Below, in pieces: positions 10,813 to 20,950 of a stretch of 64,000 bases of DNA. The notes below the pieces were generated by a model that did no database searches, was not told the DNA's origin, and saw only the letters and a program-made list of their open reading frames with translations. Within the stretch, counting starts at the first letter, position 1. Every line of letters begins with the position of its first letter. Origin of the DNA: Corythucha ciliata (taxonomy: Eukaryota; Arthropoda; Insecta; Hemiptera; Tingidae). The position numbers and the translations under genes were made by a program. Location: contig CM075940.1 in the NCBI GenBank assembly GCA_038030265.1, positions 12,090,001 through 12,154,000 on the forward strand. The letters are read 5' to 3'.

Positions 10813-11968
10813 CCTCCCTCCTTAAGTTTTGGCTTGTCCGCAAGTCAAATTTTGGGATTTTTTGAATGTTAATTTCGAGTTCATTTGTTTCTTGTGGGGG
10901 TTTCTTTTTCTTTATACAATTTAAAAGGACCGCTCTATGCAAGAAAAGAGCATAAATACATACAATACAAAGAGTTATGATTGAAAAAATGTACAGAATT
11001 GGTGTATGGTCGAAAGAGTCAAAATTTTCTAATTCTTCTAAGGGTAACATGTGAACGTTGATTTGGTGGACATCATCTAAAGTTAAGTTTAGTTGTTTCA
11101 GTAGGAGCTATAAGGGCTCGTAAGGGCAGAGTGAAATTTTCAAAATATTTATACAAAACTGGGGCTTCATTTAAGTTTTCGTCGGTTTCTAGCTGTAGTA
11201 GAACCGTTTTTCTAAGATTGACGGAAATGTTTCCACTAGACTTTCGAATAGTTGTCAGCGGTTTGTCGTATAAAAGATATTTGTCGATCAGTGAGATATA
11301 CTTGATAAAAGGTTTAGGTTTTTGAATGAAATGAATTTTACATTGTTTGTTATTACCGGAGAGAAGATTATTAATACAGGGGCTGTTGATTTCTGTTGCG
11401 TTTGTGCAATAATAATATTCTAAAATAAGGTTACAATTTCCCGAATAGGTTTTATCGTTTTTGATTACAATAGGCGGATAGACTAAGGTTGTTAAAGTTT
11501 TAGATTCCGTGTCATACGGATGGGAAAGAAGAAAATAAGTTTCGGTTAAAGGAGGTTTCTCGGGGATTTGAATAAAGTAATGTATGTTGTTTGCCGTAAC
11601 AGAACAATGAACTTTGCTTATCTGCCAAAGAATTTCGGGGAAATTTGAAATTAGCTCGTGTCGAGGGTTGTTACTAGAAATACGTTCAAGTTTGATATGA
11701 GAGATAATACTGTGGTGGATTACGTTCATTTTGCAAAATTCTAAGGATGTATCGATATCATTTATCTTATTCGTTAATAGTGCTAGTGCTATATACAGAC
11801 GTGTCAAATGTTGATTTCCATTCACCATATTATGCTTTACCTTATTATTATTACTCCTAATAATCGCTAAATCCTTATTAAATTCGGCCATAATGTTTTT
11901 ATTCATCATTATTTGGGAAGCTAAATTATGTTCTAAGTGGTATTCGTTGGCCTCTAACTGAGAGCGTC
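10805..11968 (-). pseudogene. env: Errantivirus-type env remnant (baculovirus F-like), frameshifted
   Basis: C-terminal portion of a fusion-type envelope protein. The main open segment (11073-11909) has Asn-Xaa-Ser/Thr sites and several cysteines in the pattern of errantivirus env/baculovirus F proteins. After a frameshift near 11060-11075 the second segment (10805-11050) has one strong hydrophobic span (about 20 residues, around residues 18-38), a membrane anchor, followed by a basic cytoplasmic tail. The surface-exposed N-terminal part is gone: the reading frame joins RNase H at about 11965 through a deletion that also removed integrase. The stop codon is within the first bases of the 3' LTR. 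Non-functional as it stands. Confidence 0.75.
10813..10823 (-). promoter_or_regulatory. Polypurine tract
   Basis: Reads AAGGAGGGAGG on the minus strand immediately before the 3' LTR; primes plus-strand DNA synthesis. The env frame reads through it and stops inside the LTR. Confidence 0.85.
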
Positions 11969-13450
11969 AGCTACGTAGTTGGTTTTGCCTTGAACATACT
12001 GTACATCCAAATCATAATCAGCGAGTTGACACTTCCACTTAAGCATCTTGGCACTAGGCTCTTTCATATTGTGAAGAAATTGAAGAGGCTTATGATCTGT
12101 TTTTATAATGAATTTCCTTCCATAAATGTACGGTCTATAGTATTTACATGCCCAAACTATGGCTAATAGTTCTTTTTCGATAGTGCTTAATTTTTCTTCA
12201 TGGGTATTAAGAGTTCTTGAGGCGTAGGAGATTGGTAAGTCTTTACCATCAAAATTTTGAGATAATACTGCTCCTATTGCAAAATTTGATGCATCAGTAG
12301 TTAAAGTGAATGTTTTATCGAAGTCTGGCAACTGTAAAATTGGGTTGTTCATGAGGAGTGATTTTAAAGTTTTAATTGCGTCTAAATATTCTTTATTACT
12401 AGGGTCGATAATGGCATTACCTTTTAACATAGAAGTAATGGGTTTGGCGTAATTTTTGATCATTTTCCGGTAGTAGCCGGTTAATCCTAGAAATTGTTTG
12501 ATTTGTTTTTGATTCGTTGGGATGGGTAATTGTTCTACAGCTTTTAATTTTTCAGGGTTTGGCTGAATGCCTTTATCGGAAATTATATGGCCTAAATATG
12601 CTAATTCCCTTTTAAAGAACTCAGTCTTGTCTAGTTGAATTTTGAGGTTGTGCGCCTGTAGCGTTTCGAAAACTTTCTTCAAGTGTTTTTTATGTTCCTC
12701 TAAGTTATCCGAATAAACGATTATATCGTCCATGTAAACCAACACATTTGGAATACGTGAAAATATCAGATTCATTGCCCTCTGAAACGTAGGTGGGGCA
12801 TTTTTCAGACCAAAGGGCATCCTGAGGAACTCAAAATGGCCGTCATCAGTGCTGAAGGCAGTCTTAGGGATTGAATCCGGGTCTATCTTAATTTGATGGA
12901 AGCCTGTGGCTAGATCAATGGCACTGAAGTATGTAGCTCTACCTATTTTTCCTAGAAGACCCTCAATTACAGGCAATGGGAATCTATCATCTATTGTTTT
13001 TTCATTTAATTTTCTGTAATCGATCACCATACGAATTTTCTTTTTGCCGGAGGCATCTGCCTTTTTTGGTACTACCCAAACAGGTGAATTGTAAGGGGAA
13101 TTGGATTCGCAAATAATTTTGTTCTTTAAAAGTTTGTCAATTTCTATTTTTATGTCTTCCCGTAAAATTTGAGGATATCTATAGTTTCTTGTATAAACTG
13201 GAATTTCATCTTTAGTCTGTATCTTGTGTTTTAGTAAATTAGTGGCGGATGTTAAAATATCGCTTTCCCGTTTAATTATTTTTGGGAACTCAGAAAGAAG
13301 TTCGGTTATAGTTCTCTTTTCTTCTTGATTCATATGCTCCATTCTAATTAAATTAGGAATTTCTTTCTTTATTTCTTCTAGTTTGTCTTTGTCTGTCTCT
13401 TCCAATTTTGATGTTCTTGACTGACTGATGAAAGTGGGACAATCGGTCAC
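11954..13450 (-). CDS. pol: Errantivirus-like RT-RNase H, intact reading frame
   Basis: 498-residue open frame. RT motifs are present in order: SPVWVVPKKADASGKKKIR, LPVIEGLLGKIG, the FGLKNAPPTFQ block, catalytic VLVYMDDIIVYSD, LAYLGHIISDKGI and FLGLTGYYRK. RNase H follows with TLTTDASNFAIGAVLSQ, STIEKELLAIVWA and IIKTDHKPLQFL, ending at VADALS followed by stop. The first dozen or so residues are encoded by a short repeat (see 13434-13600), so the original gag-protease portion was replaced. Integrase should follow RNase H and does not. The closest family is the gypsy/17.6/297 errantivirus group by motif style. Confidence 0.92.
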   Translation of the reverse strand: MTDCPTFISQSRTSKLEETDKDKLEEIKKEIPNLIRMEHMNQEEKRTITELLSEFPKIIKRESDILTSATNLLKHKIQTKDEIPVYTRNYRYPQILREDIKIEIDKLLKNKIICESNSPYNSPVWVVPKKADASGKKKIRMVIDYRKLNEKTIDDRFPLPVIEGLLGKIGRATYFSAIDLATGFHQIKIDPDSIPKTAFSTDDGHFEFLRMPFGLKNAPPTFQRAMNLIFSRIPNVLVYMDDIIVYSDNLEEHKKHLKKVFETLQAHNLKIQLDKTEFFKRELAYLGHIISDKGIQPNPEKLKAVEQLPIPTNQKQIKQFLGLTGYYRKMIKNYAKPITSMLKGNAIIDPSNKEYLDAIKTLKSLLMNNPILQLPDFDKTFTLTTDASNFAIGAVLSQNFDGKDLPISYASRTLNTHEEKLSTIEKELLAIVWACKYYRPYIYGRKFIIKTDHKPLQFLHNMKEPSAKMLKWKCQLADYDLDVQYVQGKTNYVADALS

Positions 13451-13600
13451 ACTTCAATTCAAATTAGGTTTCCGAAAATGGTGAGACAAATGGTCGTACC
13501 TCATAAAACGCGAGAAAATTGGTGGGACAACTGGTCACACTCGTTAAAGCACGCGTTTTTTGATTTTTTCGGAAAACGGTGGGATAAATGATCACGCCAT
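13434..13600. repeat. Four degenerate copies of a GTGGGACAAATGGTCAC motif
   Basis: Copies begin at 13434, 13481, 13522 and 13579 (spacing 47, 41, 57 bp), each preceded by an A-rich GAAAA-like stretch. They occupy the position where gag and protease should be. Confidence 0.8.
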
Positions 13601-13630
13601 ATTACTAATTTGCAATTAGTCAGTTCCTGC

Positions 13631-13643
13631 AATCCGGGCGCCA
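13631..13643 (-). promoter_or_regulatory. Primer-binding site, tRNA-Lys-like
   Basis: Minus strand reads TGGCGCCCGGATT. The first nine bases match the complement of a tRNA-Lys 3' end, and the leading T is shared with the LTR end, as in errantiviruses. Confidence 0.75.
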
Positions 13644-13852
13644 GTTAAATGCGAGAAGTCGAGAATTAGGTTTTTAAAAAAACACTTTATTTTAATTTAC
13701 ACAAAAATAACAACTTAACATGCCGCGCTTCTACAATCGACTAACTAACTAAGTATCTTTACAGGGAAATTTATATTAATAGGAAGACGCCAACTAAGCG
13801 ATTCCCAGCAATATCTTATTACAATAAAATAGGGGAAAGTAGCCTTATAACT
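13643..13852 (-). repeat. 5' LTR of the errantivirus-like element
   Basis: 210 bp, near-identical to 10607-10812 with one extra AACT unit and about five substitutions. Confidence 0.92.
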
Positions 13853-13856
13853 CGGG

Positions 13857-13962
13857 TGTGGAGTGCACAGTTAGATCTGGGTATGGCGTAGAAGCCCGAT
13901 GGAGGCTTAGGCGCCTGCCGGATTCAAAGCCCGGCGCCCCCAACAACAACAACAACAAAAAA
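13857..13962 (+). mobile_element. tRNA-derived SINE, 3' part
   Basis: Continuation of the SINE after the nested LTR element. Contains a GGATTCAAAGCCC tRNA-like stretch and a CAACAACAACAACAA tail, then the second target duplication GATCCC (13963-13968). The reconstructed SINE would be about 302 bp. Confidence 0.8.
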
Positions 13963-13968
13963 GATCCC

Positions 13969-14290
13969 ATTGAACTGAGTACCCCAGGGATCAGTTCTTG
14001 GGCCGCTATTATTCTTGATTTATTATAATAGCATTTTTTCTTTGCATGTCAATTTAACACCTTATTGTTTCGCTGATGATACTGTGTTTATTTTCACTGG
14101 CCGTAGTTTCAATGAGTTGCTTAATTATATTCTAGCGGATATTAAAATTATTAGAAAGTGGCTCAGTGCAAACTGTTTTTAGGTGCCGAATTTAATTGAA
14201 TATATAATTTATCGTAAAGCTGTTTGCAACTCCAGCCTCTGCTCAAGCTATGCTTTAGAGAACTGGAAATAAATAAATAAATAAATAACT
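13969..14290 (+). pseudogene. LINE RT fragment, right half, and 3' tail
   Basis: Continues the RT domain begun at 10263: VPQGSVLGPLLFL, then CFADDTVFIF with the catalytic ADD, then RKWLSANCF, with a small frameshift before the VPQG block. After about 14180 coding sequence is lost and a non-coding tail ends in (AAAT)n at 14268-14287, resembling a LINE 3' end. Confidence 0.85.
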
Positions 14291-15890
14291 TGAATCATTA
14301 TTCATTTGTTAAATTTTAGTTTTAATCAAAAAAAAAGTAAATGATCCGCTGGATGACAACAATTTTTGAATTTGAAAAACGGGGATAACTTCAGTTTTAT
14401 CCGCCATATATGCATAAAGTTAACAGATAAAAATGAAGCATCAATCCGGGAGTGAAATTTACATTTCAGAGTTGGTATGTGTATGTTCTGGGAGAAACTT
14501 TTACACCGTCCATTTCCTATACCACTACTTTTCCCTTCGGTACGTCCATTAAACAAGCACCCATCTTCGTCAATTGACTTTCACCGGCCGGCGCCACTAA
14601 TTCGAATGTGATGACGTGATTGATTTAAAAAATAAAAAAAAACTCTCTCACCCCTTCCCATCACCGTGGAGGAAACAAATTTGCGGAAATGACGACCCCA
14701 GAGGGAGGAACTCTTCTTCTTCCATCACAACTCAAATCCTTCCCCCTTCGACAAAATTATGGATTCAAAATGCTTCTAATGCGAAAATAGAAAGGGCGTC
14801 ATGCAAAGTTGGCGATGCTTCTTGTTTATTACTCCCGGACTGCGTGTTGATATTACCTCTTTCATGTGCGGATGTAATGCAATATCCTCTACCAAATGAA
14901 GTTACTGGGATTATGAAACTTTATGTACAAGTTTCTGTCGGATTCAGTTCTCAGTTATATCAAAAGAGCGTAATATTATGGAGGATTGAAGTTAAAACCG
15001 CTATTAGGCGCAGCATGCCTTCAATTCCGAGGGCAAATATAGATTTTAATTTAAACGCCAGTGAAGCTTTCGAGAGCGTATTTTTCTTCTTTTCATAAAG
15101 AATTCTATAAATTGAATAAAAAAAATATTTCAGGACCATTGGCAGGAGCACGAGAAGATGTGCGGCTTTCTCTGAGGGGAAGGGTTGAAGAAAAGCGACC
15201 CCTATAACATATGCACATAATAATGCGTAGATTTGAAATTTATGCCAAGCGGCGGACCCCCGACCTCTATTGGCAGGGCAACTTTACTCACAGTCATGAG
15301 TTAACTCGTGAGCCCGCTTTCTCTCTTTTATCGCGGTTCTTTAGGTGCTTCATTTTTTTTATTGAAAACAAATCACTTAAGAGGCATTGCTGTGCTTCAT
15401 TAACTTGAAATTCTAGCATTGTGTTGATAGTTCGTATTCGGTGCAATTGAGAGCTCCCTCCTCGTCGGCAATACTTCGGTTTATGCCGTAAGCTTTTGCA
15501 CGTTTACAAGGGGGAGGATTCCAAGTATTTTCTTCTCATTTTCGTCATTGATTTTTGGTGAAAAGGGACTGCATGAAAAGAGAGAAAAACACGATATGTA
15601 GGAATTCCATTACCAACCTTAGAGTCCCATGGTCTTTCTTCCAAAATTCGTATTCCTTTCCATCTCTTACCTTTCCTATTTTTTTTTTTTTTTTTTTCAC
15701 ACTTGAGAGACGCGTCCTATAACTGAAGCCTACAGCGAAAAATCAGCTTTTGAGCTCGCTAACTAGCTTTGAGTGCCGGGAAGAAGGATGGTGAAGGGGG
15801 GGGTCTCATAAAGTTAACCATCAGTGGGTTAAATTGCACTTTCGAAATTATGTAATCTTATATACTTATATTATTATTAAATTGCACTAA
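14291..15890. other. Non-coding stretch
   Basis: AT-rich with a T run near 15680. The 160-codon open frame at 14616-15098 has no domain, signal or repeat that I can recognise and is most likely chance. Nothing else can be supported here. Confidence 0.4.
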
Positions 15891-15897
15891 TATCAAG

Positions 15898-16056
15898 TCA
15901 ATGCATGCATGATTCGTCGGTGCGTCTGTAAGTTTCAGTTATACTTACAGACGCTGAAGATGGCGAGCAGCCGAAACCGGTTCGTTTCTAACGCACCTCG
16001 ACGAGGGAAGACAGACAACGTAGGCTCCTACGCCTACAGTTTCATGCATGCATTAC
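15898..16056 (+). repeat. Interspersed repeat copy with GCCGAAACCGGTT core
   Basis: Has a hairpin (GCGTCTGTAAG ... CTTACAGACGC, 15921-15953), then GATGGCGAGCAGCCGAAAC, CACCTCGACGAGGGAAG and CCTACGCCTACAGT. ATGCATGCAT occurs at both edges (15901-15910 and 16044-16053). A second copy lies inverted at 19978-20108. Confidence 0.8.
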
Positions 16057-16679
16057 CTACTAACCCTCGTAGTCTAAGCGATCACACTAACAATATTAAT
16101 ATCAAGTTCATTTTTCCATGTAATTGACTTTCTGCTGACTGTGTACTATAACATTTAAAAAATAAAAGTGTCAGTTCGAGGGCCCATAACGAAGTTAACC
16201 TAAAAAAACGCTTTCCCATAGCCTCAGCTCTCCCTACCCCACCTAACCATCATAGAAACAGTATTCATTGTCAGTTAATTTTTGCGTTGTCTGGCAGCTG
16301 TGAGCAACGTGGAAAACAGGCGAGCTCATGTCATAGTCACACAATAGATAAAAACTTCAAACTGTGATGGATGTTGAAAACTGATTTTAAATTATTAATT
16401 TAACTATCTAAGGAAGTTACGTGTCCTTAATTAAAGAATGAGTGCAGATGCTACAGATTGTCTTTCTTCGTCCTGACATTTTTCAACTAAGGGGAGCGGG
16501 GCATGAAGAGGTATAGGCTGAAACTGTCAAAGTCGTTAAACATTCGTTTCTTGTTTCCCCTCCTGTATTATCTCAGCCCCCGTGTTTCTATTGAGTGGGC
16601 AAAGGCACCTTTTCGCCCCCCCCCCAATATTTTCACCTGATTTTCAACAATATCGTCCAACAAAGGGTGATGTACTACG

Positions 16680-17710
16680 GTCAAAAGCGACGAGTAACGG
16701 TATTTTCTTAATTTAAACCGGGAATTAGCGCTTTTTCTGCATCTTATCCGCGAAGAAGCGATTTTTTTCAATTTAAGCAAGCCTTTTTAATTATTTTAGC
16801 CGCGAATTAGCACAATGAGCGAATTGGTGGCGACTTCTCTCAAATTGTTCTCCATTTTACTGTCGCAAAATTGGCACTAGAAGCCGATGCATTGGCATGT
16901 TTTCAATTTTAGCCGGCAGCCAGAGTTTTTCTCCATTTAAACAGTGAATTTGTTCATATTCCAGACGATTTAGCGATTTTTGTCTTTTTAAGCCGCAATT
17001 TTGCGTTTTTCCTCCATTTTAGACGGAAAAATTGGCTTAAGAAGCCGCCAATTGGCATTTTACTCAATTTAATAGCGGTGAATGAGCGCTTTTCCCATAC
17101 TTTACCCGTAAATTAGCGATTTTTCTCAATTTCATAAGTGCATTAGCGTATTTTCTCAGTATTAGATGTAAAGTACAGTGTTTTTATCCCGTAAATTAGA
17201 GACTTTTCCTAATTGTAGCCTTAAATTTAAGATTTTTTTCAGTTTTATCCGTGAAATAACGCTTTTCCTCAAAAGCCGCAAAGTGCCGTTTTTGGTCTAG
17301 TGAATTTGCGCTTTTTCTTTAGATTATCCGCGAATTAGCGTTTTTTCTCAATTTCAGCAGCAATTTGGGTCGCCCCCCCTCCCCGACCACCACGTCGTAC
17401 CCGTCAAAGTATCGACTTTTTAAGTTTTACAATACTAGCCGAGAACTTGCCTCTTCTCTATTTTAGTCGCAAACTTAGCTTCAGAAGCCGTGAATTGGCT
17501 TTGAATCTCTTCAATTTCAGGCGTGAATCAATGATTTTCTAAATTTGAGCTTTGAATTAGCACATTTTCGTGATTTTATCCGCGAGTTTAGCGGTTTTTT
17601 TTCAATTTAGGTCCATAAATTATCACTTTTCTTCAGTTTTATAAGTGAAATAAAGTTTTTCCTCAATTTTATCCATGAATTGGCGTTTCATCCTGCGAAA
17701 CAGTGATGTA
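16680..17710 (+). repeat. Degenerate tandem module array, dialect A
   Basis: Many imperfect copies of a unit near 30 bp reading CGAATTAGCGATTTTTCTC then AATTTTAGCCG. Units differ by about a quarter to a third of positions, but AATTAGCG, TTTTTCTCAAT and GCCG recur in phase. Confidence 0.85.
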
Positions 17711-18023
17711 CCTCAATCTCTTTTTTTTATTTTCTTATTTTTTTTATTACTTTTAGCCACGACGATTTTTTTTATTACTTTTCAATTCCACCCGTCAAAT
17801 AGCTTCTATACATCACGAATCGCAGTTACTTAACAGAAAGTCGCATCGAGAAACCGATAATTATCGCTTTTGTTTACTTTCAATCACAAATGTACCGCTT
17901 TTTCCAAGCATTTTGCCACGTATTGGCCCCAAGAAGTGCGCCTCCTCAGAGTAGCGATGTCATGGGCAGAATGAAATAATCATTTGCTGAGCACTGGCGA
18001 CATTCAATTCTCAAAGTCGCATC

Positions 18024-19052
18024 AGTGGCGGATCCAAAGGAGGGGCCATTGCAAAAACTAAGCAGTCACTCGTAGAAAATGGCTAAACATGAAACTGTCT
18101 GCTGTAAAAATGGCCAAACTGGCAATTCCCGCTCTAAAAACGGCAAAACCGACCATTCCGACCTGAAATGGTATGGAATCGTACCCTGAAGATATCGCCA
18201 TGGTTAATACTCACTCCTTGCGTAAATTACCTGTTATAATTTGCACCATAGAAATGGCAAACTGACGATTCACATCAAGTGTCCACAAAATGGTTAAATT
18301 AACGGTTCGCGCCTTGATAATGGCAAACTGAGTTCGTACTCTAAAGCCGGATACACAGATGCGGTTCTTGCCAAGTAACAAGCAAAATATTTTATTATTT
18401 TCAGTTGGTCGGTTTCTAGGCAATTTGCTAGAAATTGATTGATATTTTGCTCGTTACTTGGCAGTTGACTAGCACCGCATGCGTGTATCCGGCCTAAAAA
18501 CTACTCTTCCGTAGAATCCGACTAAAAAGACGGATTCGTGGGCCCTGAAAATATCACACTGACTATTCAAGCCCGCTAGCAACGGCTATACTGACATTTT
18601 GCGCCGTAAAAATTGTCAAACTGCGACTATTCACTCAAAACAATTGGTAAAACTGACTCTATGCGGTCTATAAATGGTTAAACTTATACGATTCACACTT
18701 GAATTTGAGCTGAAAATGACTTGATTGACTGATCACGCTCTAAAAACTGCTAAACGAACAATTCGATATTCGCGCCCTTAAAAGTTTAATTGACTAAATC
18801 GATGAACCATTAGCAACCCCCCCCCCCCCAAACGAATAGAGAGCTATCCCCCCCCCTTGGCGGGCTTCGGGACGAGAAATATTTTGGCCAAACATGTTAT
18901 ATCGTTTCCCATTTGTATAAAATTATGCATTGGCCGTCAACTGGACACAATTATCCTGGCACCGGATTTTTCATCAAACGAACTCCAATTGGGTCCCTTG
19001 TGTGGTGTGGGTGTTGGTAGGTGCGGTGGTAGGTCTCTGGATCCGCGCCTGA
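18024..19052. mobile_element. Dialect-B module array bounded by inverted GCGGATCCA ends
   Basis: Left end TCAGTGGCGGATCCAAAG, right end the inverse of TCAGGCGCGGATCCAGAG (15 of 18 positions agree), about 1.03 kb. The body is dialect-B modules: AAAATGGCTAAACTGAC plus GATTCGCGCCCT. No transposase; inferred non-autonomous DNA transposon. A MITE sits inside. Confidence 0.6.
18346..18493. mobile_element. Foldback MITE, 148 bp
   Basis: Starts GCCGGATACACAGATGCGG and ends with the near inverse (CCGCATGCGTGTATCCGGC). An inner block CTTGCCAAGTAACAAGC is also inverted on the right side. Flanked by a 5-bp direct duplication CTAAA (18341-18345, 18494-18498). Inserted within a dialect-B unit. Confidence 0.88.
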
Positions 19053-19150
19053 GTCGCATGGACTTAAAAAATCGTCGAATGGAGCCAAATCACCGTCTAA
19101 TCGGGTGATTACAACCAGCCTAGTAGACGCCACTTATTCTCAGTTTGATT

Positions 19151-19306
19151 AGGGTGACCAGACGTCCTACTTTCCTCGGACATGTCCTACTTTTTAGAGA
19201 GTCCAGGGATATCCGGGCTCATTTTTCAGGTGTCCGGGCAAAGGTCAAAATTGTCCTCTTTCTTGTCCTATTTTTCGGTCTCAACTTGTGACGTCTAGTC
19301 TAGTCC
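19151..19306. mobile_element. MITE with GGTGACCAGACGTCC ends
   Basis: Left AGGGTGACCAGACGTCC is partly mirrored by GACGTCTAGTCTAGTCC on the right. The body has GTCCTACTTT and GTCCGGGC-type alternation. I recognise this as the style of widespread hAT-type non-autonomous elements; right edge approximate. Confidence 0.55.
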
Positions 19307-19429
19307 CAACATCTTTCGCACTTTCAAAGTGAGCGGCTCAGTATCTGACACTCACCCCACAAACTAGAGTAGTAAACCGTCGAAACAGACAATTTGGACA
19401 AACACGCAAATTTATTCATTTTTTAACTC

Positions 19430-19960
19430 TGCCAACCCTATTTTGCTGAATTTTGTTCTTTCAAAACAAAATTTTTGCGGATTCGTCTCGCTCAAATGCC
19501 AATTTTGTGGGGTTTTCTATTTCAAAATCCCAATTTCATTGGTTTCCTCATTCAAACCCCAGTTTTATGGACTTTCGCTTATTCAAAACCCAATTTTGTG
19601 GATTGAGCTCCTATAAAACCTAATGTCGGGAACTTGCGTCCTTTAAACCCCAATTTTGAGGATGTTCGATGGATCAAAAATCAAATTTCGTGGCTTTGGT
19701 TATTTCTAAATTTAGTTTCCCAGGTTCAGTTAATTCGAATAACTAATTAGGTGGAATACGAACGATAGAAAAGCAATTTTGGCGTTTTCAACCTACAATT
19801 GCTCTCTTCCATGACAAAATGTTTCAAATTTGGAATGTTAAAAATCAATTTCAACAGATTTTTATCTGTTTTTATCAGTCGCGGATTTCCACGCCTTTTC
19901 AACCCGAATTTCGTGGGTTTCGCTCCTATTGAAATCAGTTTTCAGGTTAACTGGCTAATA
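19430..19960 (+). repeat. Degenerate tandem module array, dialect D
   Basis: Units near 30 bp of the form CCCCAATTTTGTGGATTT plus CGCTCATTCAAAA. About 15 imperfect copies. Confidence 0.8.
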
Positions 19961-19977
19961 AATAAATTAATTTGAAA

Positions 19978-20108
19978 TGCATGCATGAAACTGTAGCCGT
20001 AGGAGCCTACGTTGTCTGTCTTCCCTCGTTGAGGTGCGTTAGAAACGAACCGGTTTTGGCTGCTCGCCATCTTCAGCGTCTGTAAGTATAAGTTTCAGTT
20101 GTACTTAC
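19978..20108 (-). repeat. Inverted second copy of the 15.9 kb repeat
   Basis: Reverse complement of 15920-16053 with few substitutions: ATGCATGCATGAAACTGTAG at the left, CCATCTTCAGCGTCTGTAAG at the right. The two copies bracket about 3.9 kb of module arrays. Confidence 0.85.
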
Positions 20109-20109
20109 C

Positions 20110-20940
20110 CATTTTTTTTTTTGACCAGGAATCGCCAGTTTGGCAATTTTTAGCGCGTAGATAGTCCCGAAGTGAAGCAAATGAAGCGATTGGTCACTTT
20201 GGACATTCTTGAAGCGCAAACGGTCGATTTTACAATTTTTCAGCTCAGCAATAATCTGCTAAGGCATTTTCATTGCGCGAATCGTCAGTTTAGCCATTTT
20301 CGAGGCGCGTTGAGTCAGACTAGTCGTTTTTAGGAAGTGAATTGCTGGGATTCGAGCGAAAGTTGTCAGTTTGGCAATTTAGTCAGGTTAATTTAGCTGA
20401 GCGTAACTAACGTTACGAGCCCTAAAAATGGATGAACTGATGATTCACTTCCTGAGAATGGCCAACAACTGACCATTGGCTCCTAGAAAATGACTAAACC
20501 GGTCATTTCCGCTCTAAAAACGGCTATTATAACAATTCCTGCTCTTAAAACGGCCAAAAGTGACCATTTCAGACCATAAAATGGCAAATCTGACGATTAT
20601 AAACACACGGGACGTCCTTGAAATGGCCATACTCACAGCTTGGGACGTAAAAGTTGCCTGATTGGTTATTCACGCCCTAATATTGGTGAACCTGGCACTA
20701 TGCGGTCTAATGGTTGAAGTGACGATTCGCACCTTGGAAAGCCCTAATCAGATAATTTCTGCCCTGAAAATGGGCAAACTGAGCCTTATGGCCTTGGAAA
20801 ATGTCCAAATAGGCGATTCGTGGTACAAAAATAGCAAATCTTGCTATTTATCCCCTAAAAATGGCATACTCGTACAGGAAATTCATAATTCTAAAAAAAG
20901 GCCAAACTGATCATTTGCGCCCTTCAGAGGCTACAGATAG
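20110..20940. repeat. Dialect-B module array, upstream segment
   Basis: Mixed-orientation units (AGTTTGGCAATTTTTAG near 20150, then CTAAAAATGGATGAACTGA from 20420). The strand switch near 20400 suggests two joined arrays. Confidence 0.7.
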
Positions 20941-20950
20941 TGATAATGAC

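Larger units (their letters stand above)
10607..13852 (-). mobile_element. Errantivirus-like LTR element, internally deleted
   Basis: LTRs at both ends carry the AGTTA...TAACT termini typical of insect errantiviruses and are flanked by a 4-bp duplication CGGG (10603-10606 and 13853-13856). In element order: 5' LTR, tRNA-Lys-like primer site, four short repeats, RT-RNase H, an env remnant, polypurine tract, 3' LTR. gag, most of protease, integrase and the N-terminal part of env are missing. The LTRs differ at about five of 206 positions plus one 4-bp duplication, so the insertion is fairly recent. It could move only with proteins supplied in trans. Confidence 0.9.

Noticed and set aside
14616..15098. 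160-codon ORF as a gene
   Set aside because: No domain, no repeat or splice support, ends in a run of Phe codons; within chance for this sequence length.
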